This document shows, piece by piece, positions 63,101 through 64,000 of a DNA stretch of 64,000 nt (the first letter of the stretch is position 1; every line of letters begins with the position of its first letter). The stretch lies in NCBI GenBank assembly GCA_001643675.2, contig LSRY02000041.1, positions 498,501 to 562,500 of the forward strand. The letters are read 5' to 3'. The notes beneath the pieces are model-generated. The model was not told where the DNA came from. It saw only the letters and a program-made list of their open reading frames with translations, and ran no database searches. The DNA comes from Monocercomonoides exilis. Taxonomy: Eukaryota > Preaxostyla > Oxymonadida > Polymastigidae. Made by a program: the position numbers and the translations under genes.

Positions 63101-63798
63101 CCTTCTTCACCGTCTTTTTGAGCTTTCGTTTCATCTTCATCATACTTGGCATCAAAGTCAAGAAGCACTGATAAAATATCTCCGGCTTCCCATCTCTGTC
63201 CGTATCCTGGGCAAGATGAGTTCCATGATAAAACTCGATATCCATCGCAAGCAAAACTAAGGAAATCGTCTCCAACTCCTTCTCCAGAAGTAAAAGGCGT
63301 ACTAACTTGACACACTCCAATTTGCATCAATCCGCGAGTTTGCAGCTGAACCTCGTACTGCCATTTTCCAGCAAAAAGTCCAGTGTTACATCTGATTGAA
63401 GAGAATTCGTCAAAAGATTCCAATTCCCCAAACTCTCCAAATTTCATATCTCCATTTAAAGTCGTTCTGTCCCAATCACTGTTCAAAGGACCAATTCTAC
63501 CACGAATTTTTGCTTGATTTGTGAAATAATTCGTTTCCTTGTTCTCTGAAAGTGGATAATTAAGATCATTTGGAGAAGTCATTAATATTTTCTGCAGTTT
63601 TTGAATAGAGAAAGGAGTTGTAGTTGCCAAAAAGGGACGAGACATTTCAGAATGAGGAAGACTCAGCCCAACAACATGAAGAACTCTCGATAAAAGGTCA
63701 GAGCTATCTAGATATGGAAGAGCAAGTTTTCCATTAAATAAAAATGTTGCAACTTCCCTGTTTAGCGAACTTTTCACTTTGTCATCCTTTTGAGGCAT
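48118..63798 (-). CDS. RNF123: RNF123/KPC1-like SPRY-RING E3 ubiquitin ligase
   Basis: Predicted E3 ligase that transfers ubiquitin from an E2 enzyme. Animal RNF123 (KPC1) targets p27Kip1 and NF-kB p105 in the cytoplasm. The single open frame encodes 5,226 residues from ATG 63798-63796. Residues about 100-310 form a SPRY domain (RIGPLNSDWD, GKWQYEVQLQTRG, FPAISMSG, FRYPAAGYLP), in the N-terminal place seen in RNF123. A C3HC4 RING lies at about 5119-5156: C-x2-C-x11-C-x-H-x2-C-x2-C-x10-C-x2-C. Unlike animal RNF123, a polar tail of about 70 residues follows the RING. Between the two domains are long Ser runs and Glu/Lys blocks mixed with ordinary helical segments. It is about four times the size of human RNF123. 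No introns are apparent. Confidence 0.88.
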   Translation of the reverse strand: MPQKDDKVKSSLNREVATFLFNGKLALPYLDSSDLLSRVLHVVGLSLPHSEMSRPFLATTTPFSIQKLQKILMTSPNDLNYPLSENKETNYFTNQAKIRGRIGPLNSDWDRTTLNGDMKFGEFGELESFDEFSSIRCNTGLFAGKWQYEVQLQTRGLMQIGVCQVSTPFTSGEGVGDDFLSFACDGYRVLSWNSSCPGYGQRWEAGDILSVLLDFDAKYDEDETKAQKDGEEGMPYGRIEFLLNGESMGIAYSRIPLSRVPSSVKSQADIDASPHFVFFPAISMSGHQSAIVNFGSLSPFRYPAAGYLPISLPPCENYVQVCRSLTAMWMRALAVEWVLGESNGDESEIGGEANKKEKKGKQEGNGADYQQKNNANSASNSKQQQRLIEMSKAQREKEEKKMQIIRRFVCYSEENNAAKQNKQEIGVSCLCPPKITQTSTSPSDSSSSSSSSSSSRLALPSLSSLHNDEPEQEEELNSAPASKLPTSSLSSLSSSLSSSSSSSSLSPSSSSSSSSSSSSSSSSSSAFHSSTSISSAIAQSSIPPLSVQLSHFESNLMNLLAPLFADTYLASSLLLPILDAFRVLYDEEEKVQRELKQKMEFVKECVKKEEMLMRNKRFVELQEEEEKRKGKGKGKEKEKGKEEKGNSNKYQKNEKEIKEGKEINEDKEAFQKFLENEEFLLAKAILESPLPNPHTTESVSQFASLCNKGNERKLEKTNKNVEFNERRGRNNENHSSNSSSSSSFSSSSSSKNNTLPVSLVYAAPPFSFLEATQTKLEREKMRETLKRRKKRREMKKKLMKKYEGMKKMKEKEGKMEEEEEEEEDFKGEGEKKEDIQFWEKSLKIEDLQKMISSIEKMEKRDKKEMDKSWNWMKRTIRFFVEHEMKDEFVGSSSNSSSSSSSSISSSISSSSSSSSSSISSSSSSSFFLPSNLSLPPSSYSKLLSYLHLVTSHRSALVLRFFRGMLLSLSSFSPSSCFAQIIRFLFVSLSRNIRHHYPPLPIKWSFPSSPLANENLNRKADSVISSASSASSASSSSSLSLQSSLFPFPQVYTLTSTTVSPSLFHPSSSLLFATGVIECIPFIRDSPLLLGSFYPDKRVFQEEEGFMCSGNGRISNSSSSSSPSNSSSSLSSSSSSGLNESEKIFNMIVGGAHGSRSRRAGERVQSSGGGGGGREGGRGRGGRGGGGNRALSYDREWFSKKLLPMMFFSRTAWSQKDMQTVLPSLSMSGVHSLGLELTEEEKRLLRMEAVEEVDVDVEMEMKMNVKVGVKRKMNVKETGNEEEEEEEEEEEPESQREEEPDSQREEDIKAKGKSKRKSKRNRNNKDKNKSSCKMTEASILSYKFKQNISFSLSMDEFQTFDQYLKMQSEADNKQRPKEFSLKTPMSSLIVRKREREREGEGEEGEGREEERMNENPTYSSISSSSSSSSPSTLSSQTNKPKETAMKRAGNFIRSIFDSSSSSNSNKNSSSSSSSSSSSSSSFSSVSSAPWPPVSPTRTSSSASKNINSSSSSSPFSNLPSITKYPSALSHLEMREQNIAATRTFPLPLFWAIRKEEEEEEEIDDDDEEEEEEEKEEEGKGKGERRKKQKEERLTYKTTLEELWMDNEWNRICQLKEKEMLEKILKMKEKEEKEEEEKEGKKKKLEKNLEKKKRKKKKNNGELSLQLSNLIPTRRIAASQIESNFIESFAASEVLLTAFASSSSSHSSSHSSSSSSFSFHSKSYSSSKLSSTSSSNLSNSLQRHKPFSFSEYNLSLNSLPPSKMAEIFADDSIASCFGVANRTFSTKHLKEKKDERNNSSFNASSSSPSPSPSSSSHLTHSHSSSSLSNERRMRRSRNRMNSILLEQPSISDEPNVTKEEEEEKSKNENKNQQTTQVWLPDGDGYDDVAVDNDSEADHIKNKYYEINDEDFDFDDDDDEKEEEGREGEGKKRRNSTEFPYLSSDSNKKSSFSNDFSLKFEEKDRNLKENVFESTFCRLIPCVVAKPFLLTEPSSSSSTQFEEERRRREEEMEEEDHFDGENEEEEILKKCLEEDEDEEEEEDEEEDDDDNSYDSYDEGYYDDFNKKQEEEEEDVDFCKENSKLNKNNRGKGEFSSISSSFSDDLPVIHFISSPSVVSVAFPFLLATEYEISSSSSSSFHSSPSFSYRLRNKSNPLSLFAPSSHPNSSSSLSSSSSSSTSLRLYSLHLPQHVLIPPSHGINFSSFTKKHSKYTLQYAQTNLPSQNSYLREKEATELSPSLLDVEEGLNEEERRFFIWLRMNHIPPHFADYVRQVCAFEKINQMDKKMGSSSSSSSSSSSLPLPLHPFSSTAPIGTPSTSSAFASFLSSINIQLIAQARFLCVLLWPSYEQRMFMEQNKHVFQYGWRDGEMNMEYMREREEEEEEEEEEKRRREEEGKGKENKDEVDVSSTPFYAYLGDSKQRNKNENGKINETSQNSSQTFPSQHLSLQHYCPTDEELESVGIICPPYISQQQNSQNTRSSSTTTTSSSSSSHSPSSTSTPIRPRRLTSGLSSPSAAEQALQNLSPVFSHLLPRSPSVSPTPSPSHSHTQTPQTYQSHSSTSSSSSSSSSSSADHVLSIIRRQLLVSGSLRVPSPVYLSWLRSFLKNNKNMHPKHFRSSSDSLQQSLSSYFSLYAHVSPESEGDQPQSVANLYLALILMMKPLFLQTVKAGEGEDNSMEAAFPWSESLKRAKKLRIVQEARRRIGKNAVLSVVSEELCSNLSLFPSQKASDLFTISTSNHSFSTSSASSSSSLLPPSLITTSFPHSEVSFMSDNVPFPLHPFFYVPSSDALFYGSKQHKAEIAKLDANSFSSSVLSNLSSLSSLSPSSSSSSSSSSNPVLFSTFLHMNGTRMLAARFPAEHFFCVNPTPSPPSLSHSGSSSSSSSGYSISSSPSSSSSSSSSSSFSDASSSVSSSLSSSPHSRNSPHSSSSSSSSSSLSSSSSETDQVILEHRRFADSSRYTLNPLPFHQPIPAHSLTFITSQNLSRVGGDLGAIVKDVKNRLEREEERWKRKKNEVEKIVREKETEGIALKASNAQQKGEEEEKSRPALHSPAIHRYAHDVMTQLSTEYRRNRLQLPTEGGVVVDVAWPMRGMKTNDADEDNICNNSNYDDDNVSPSSSSTLSSMKNNSESSTCSNADQHSPSSVANSLPNIDFHVHHVLSPYLNLFEAELLEIATLLFFLLSPTLIDNLHQDKDYFNSNVIKMKKELYQWRMKRKLMEEEKRMKAQGEDSTSKTGVSSVSGQTTSTATKTTEKKASTGKNEKENDQHIQSDSSESSQNCVQQVEKVNLSCLSEPQMRRTVISWLSALNHNLADVVIGTPLLNNTSKASQTISLSALPFNGINVEEGMLDHQLFLSYLLERASRGVLVPLVAQREEEEEEEEGNEEEEEEEEGYERGIEMQIDSEETTLQKEPSIENDPHDLSLHSADQVTDKDKQHCDAFYGAFANAVNRKCEEFDLESEKMNADEDEDEKVFKIMLRMKEGGEGSYDAVSTPQSHHKHENSPFHKDKNLSQFCLTDYSSSFSSSYSSSSLSSPSPAFFINKKSKQSNPHLLLAPLKQLAFQALDADIASLRCSQQNLLNTSTTNKNTVASDASSSSPPSFNSRSRHSSSANRLILSSLASPSFSLPLRGQSSLYRFVPHFYVEAFLNLTLLFPPSFSCMTNPRSIYQYNPTFLYPYANDPVGVQKMPSHPSSGYLHSSSPAFGAVEALPARSMFSSLVPLQIVNASSKIDTDIRDEKEDKQKHELSSSSLSLSLSSSSSSSISYPSTPVILPFNSDFNTNAKNAQFTASFTNYFQEESSTTLIIPSSSFASRTTPPLSAIPSASFANCLISSLSLERMVMFLLSHLVEDSRFVNPDLREEMWKWVMLMTEKSVPQMPVYDKERERLERMIIRNREFDSIDRGITNKELSNERESEVNNKSSDTSPTCSNTINMMHPCWLTPVHSPGCSNFMRLLEEVLMSRPVYGYSPVICSRGMQKTEKMKRANNSYCIDYTDTKQNGGVSHADASFVSSSESNASKDCKKNCGQFEDELEEEKELLHNPFVLPSLRPSFAISSSLMIQHAAALPLPSVLPLHSLKYYRNKVKRYIHKDCNDATSKWNDGITEEKNMERQGIIESHRNKWEINEEENEGEWRWVLQQDPIEQFIMSLAATAKRAADKGTTQTEESSSDSSSSSLTCTSTSSSSSSSSSSSSSLTANMNEKQPLFASYGDTSCAGSQIPPPLLGCPPNFLRFVQHILVSCTKDYVQCLSYFLFSPPFSVDESTYNYNQFIRSSSFSSSTAQCESSNTAHSGFYSSINAYYQKKSGISHLGSMFASSLFSPQTIKHEHNLRLSPISAAVRLFLIAAPVPVGISLEEHFKARKNALGNNCVSGGDNESASKTMDEETKESKLTRPSLIPDCFSWLSKSNSYISPSAEEEEMLLSALNNASSQSLDSSQRLHSSKEHCSLSVHSSPQTVGSLFVTNLFDTIHIHLAELMNCMRIDLKTYGSPSGGGRQSEKQEKKSKRNEANDEKKATESLYLLRKLICLNGLCESTPEIFVGVAEDPRRESEKEERMDEWLKGVECVLRFVSGDDKCGKEGVFNPNGIIELISSIRSSLKKVLSRFRLAPLFPSLIANSIELQCGFRLPTEFEKVSHHSLLSRSRCSFSYAYPLKLAPLVLSADVNISRFFEVFSTTLSILNLCYNKQLSLYIPLSVPHLIQCNFSFICLLKEIALGLIALVQTESNGEAVIKSMLSSAIMRFIRQEISHRTSKTNPEKETSLKGQDVAGKVIMLVDEKLQQLDAILSKVCTDEDETWTGFMNATLNRHVESVRSSTKTNAGAVSSNKNHAGSASGKDAKAKENVFCWKQNFNRWTLVQDFPSIIPSSSSNEQKCEIEDIPSIPKEIRFPPLHPLILRGLQSSPLSVAELSVLIEYAQNPSLLVSEALVGDEEYTFFDKCGEKIEGEEEIAMSMTERQQRMQWKIRSNLEKLVEVGERAVNLHNNKLKEEISDWWVERSNRFKSAFESKGKNLKNDVVKDLIANDSVNMNGLTRLINSRPPLVYQLLSVLYRLRDESVRFDMEQADFKRKLHKLEEEIKKKKEQDESSSSKTTADSDRKREDGSTLLEQESIEEDDDEDLCEICFTEKRDACFVPCGHEACHRCIIRQLQHSQRCFLCNANVIRWKYIDEKEHGDKKIDGAEHEQAIEEKDSKRTSYHEDSYCTKYCISLPSNHEVDEFIDGSPFYNE

Positions 63799-64000
63799 TT
63801 CACGAACACAAAATTGTTGCTATGGGCGCTGATCACAAAAGTATTTTTTCTTTAAATATTCGAAAGTATGAGATGAAATTCAATATTCAATTCCAAAAAG
63901 AAAATAAAGAAGTTTTATCAATATGTTTATTTGCAAACTAGCAAAAAACAAAGAAAATAATTTCCAAATCATTCATGTTGTTTTTTCAACGAAAAAATAA
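63799..64000. promoter_or_regulatory. Region upstream of RNF123-like gene
   Basis: About 200 AT-rich bases lie upstream of the ligase start and run to the window edge. The promoter presumably lies here. No motif can be assigned. Confidence 0.35.

Noticed and set aside
48250-63320. Plus-strand frames up to about 200 codons within the RNF123-like locus
   Set aside because: All are shadows of a single 5,226-codon minus-strand frame with a SPRY and a RING domain.
1-64000. A genome-wide code with TAA/TAG as glutamine
   Set aside because: The histone genes and all long genes end at TAA, TAG or TGA in sensible places. Thousands of codons in the giant genes use CAA/CAG for Gln with no in-frame TAA or TAG. 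Only the retroelement shows such stops.
1-64000. tRNA, rRNA or CRISPR loci
   Set aside because: No tRNA cloverleaf, rRNA core sequence or regularly spaced repeat array was seen on reading. A covariance-model scan would be needed to exclude small RNAs.

Overview
The window looks like nuclear DNA of a unicellular eukaryote: intronless histone H2A and H2B genes, GT-AG introns of about 50-130 nt, very AT-rich intergenic DNA, and giant genes full of serine and acidic homopolymers. The best fit is an oxymonad (Metamonada, Preaxostyla), close to Monocercomonoides. This rests on two tandem copies of a helical gene family that I associate with that genus from memory, a single-pass beta-helix surface protein of the kind expanded in oxymonads, and a DIRS-type retrotransposon. 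The assignment is inference, not proof. Standard stop codons are used: the giant genes have no in-frame TAA or TAG over thousands of codons.

Layout. 1-7950 (minus): a MON2-like trafficking scaffold, cut by the left edge, with its introns clustered at the 5' end. 8555-9004 (minus): histone H2A. 9203-16681 (plus): an RRM protein of about 2,490 residues, mostly Ser/Glu low complexity. 17033-17404 (minus): histone H2B. 17405-20105: AT-rich DNA with an inverted-repeat element, a long T-rich tract and a decayed coding stretch. 20106-22532 (plus): secreted or type I membrane beta-helix protein. 23311-29330: a G+C-richer island holding a degenerate DIRS-like retrotransposon (gag-like ORF, RT-RNase H, tyrosine recombinase, inverted terminal repeats) and a second, short element flanked by related repeats. 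29689-31734 (plus): a six-exon multi-pass membrane protein. 32290-35420: decayed coding DNA. 35625-37027 and about 39294-40614 (plus): two paralogs of the helical family. 42320-45510: a second decayed copy of the coiled-coil gene seen at 32.5-33.6 kb. 45560-46620 (minus): a frameshifted beta-helix surface-protein pseudogene. 46621-48117: AT-rich DNA with another inverted-repeat element. 48118-63798 (minus): a 5,226-residue RNF123/KPC1-like SPRY-RING ubiquitin ligase.

There is no operon-like functional grouping. Housekeeping genes (vesicle trafficking, chromatin, ubiquitin ligation) are mixed with lineage-specific surface proteins, decaying repeats and mobile DNA. The observations I rate highest are a shared stem-loop (GTGTT-4 nt-AACAC) just downstream of both histone stop codons, and a DIRS element that carries about a dozen nonsense codons but hardly any frameshifts.
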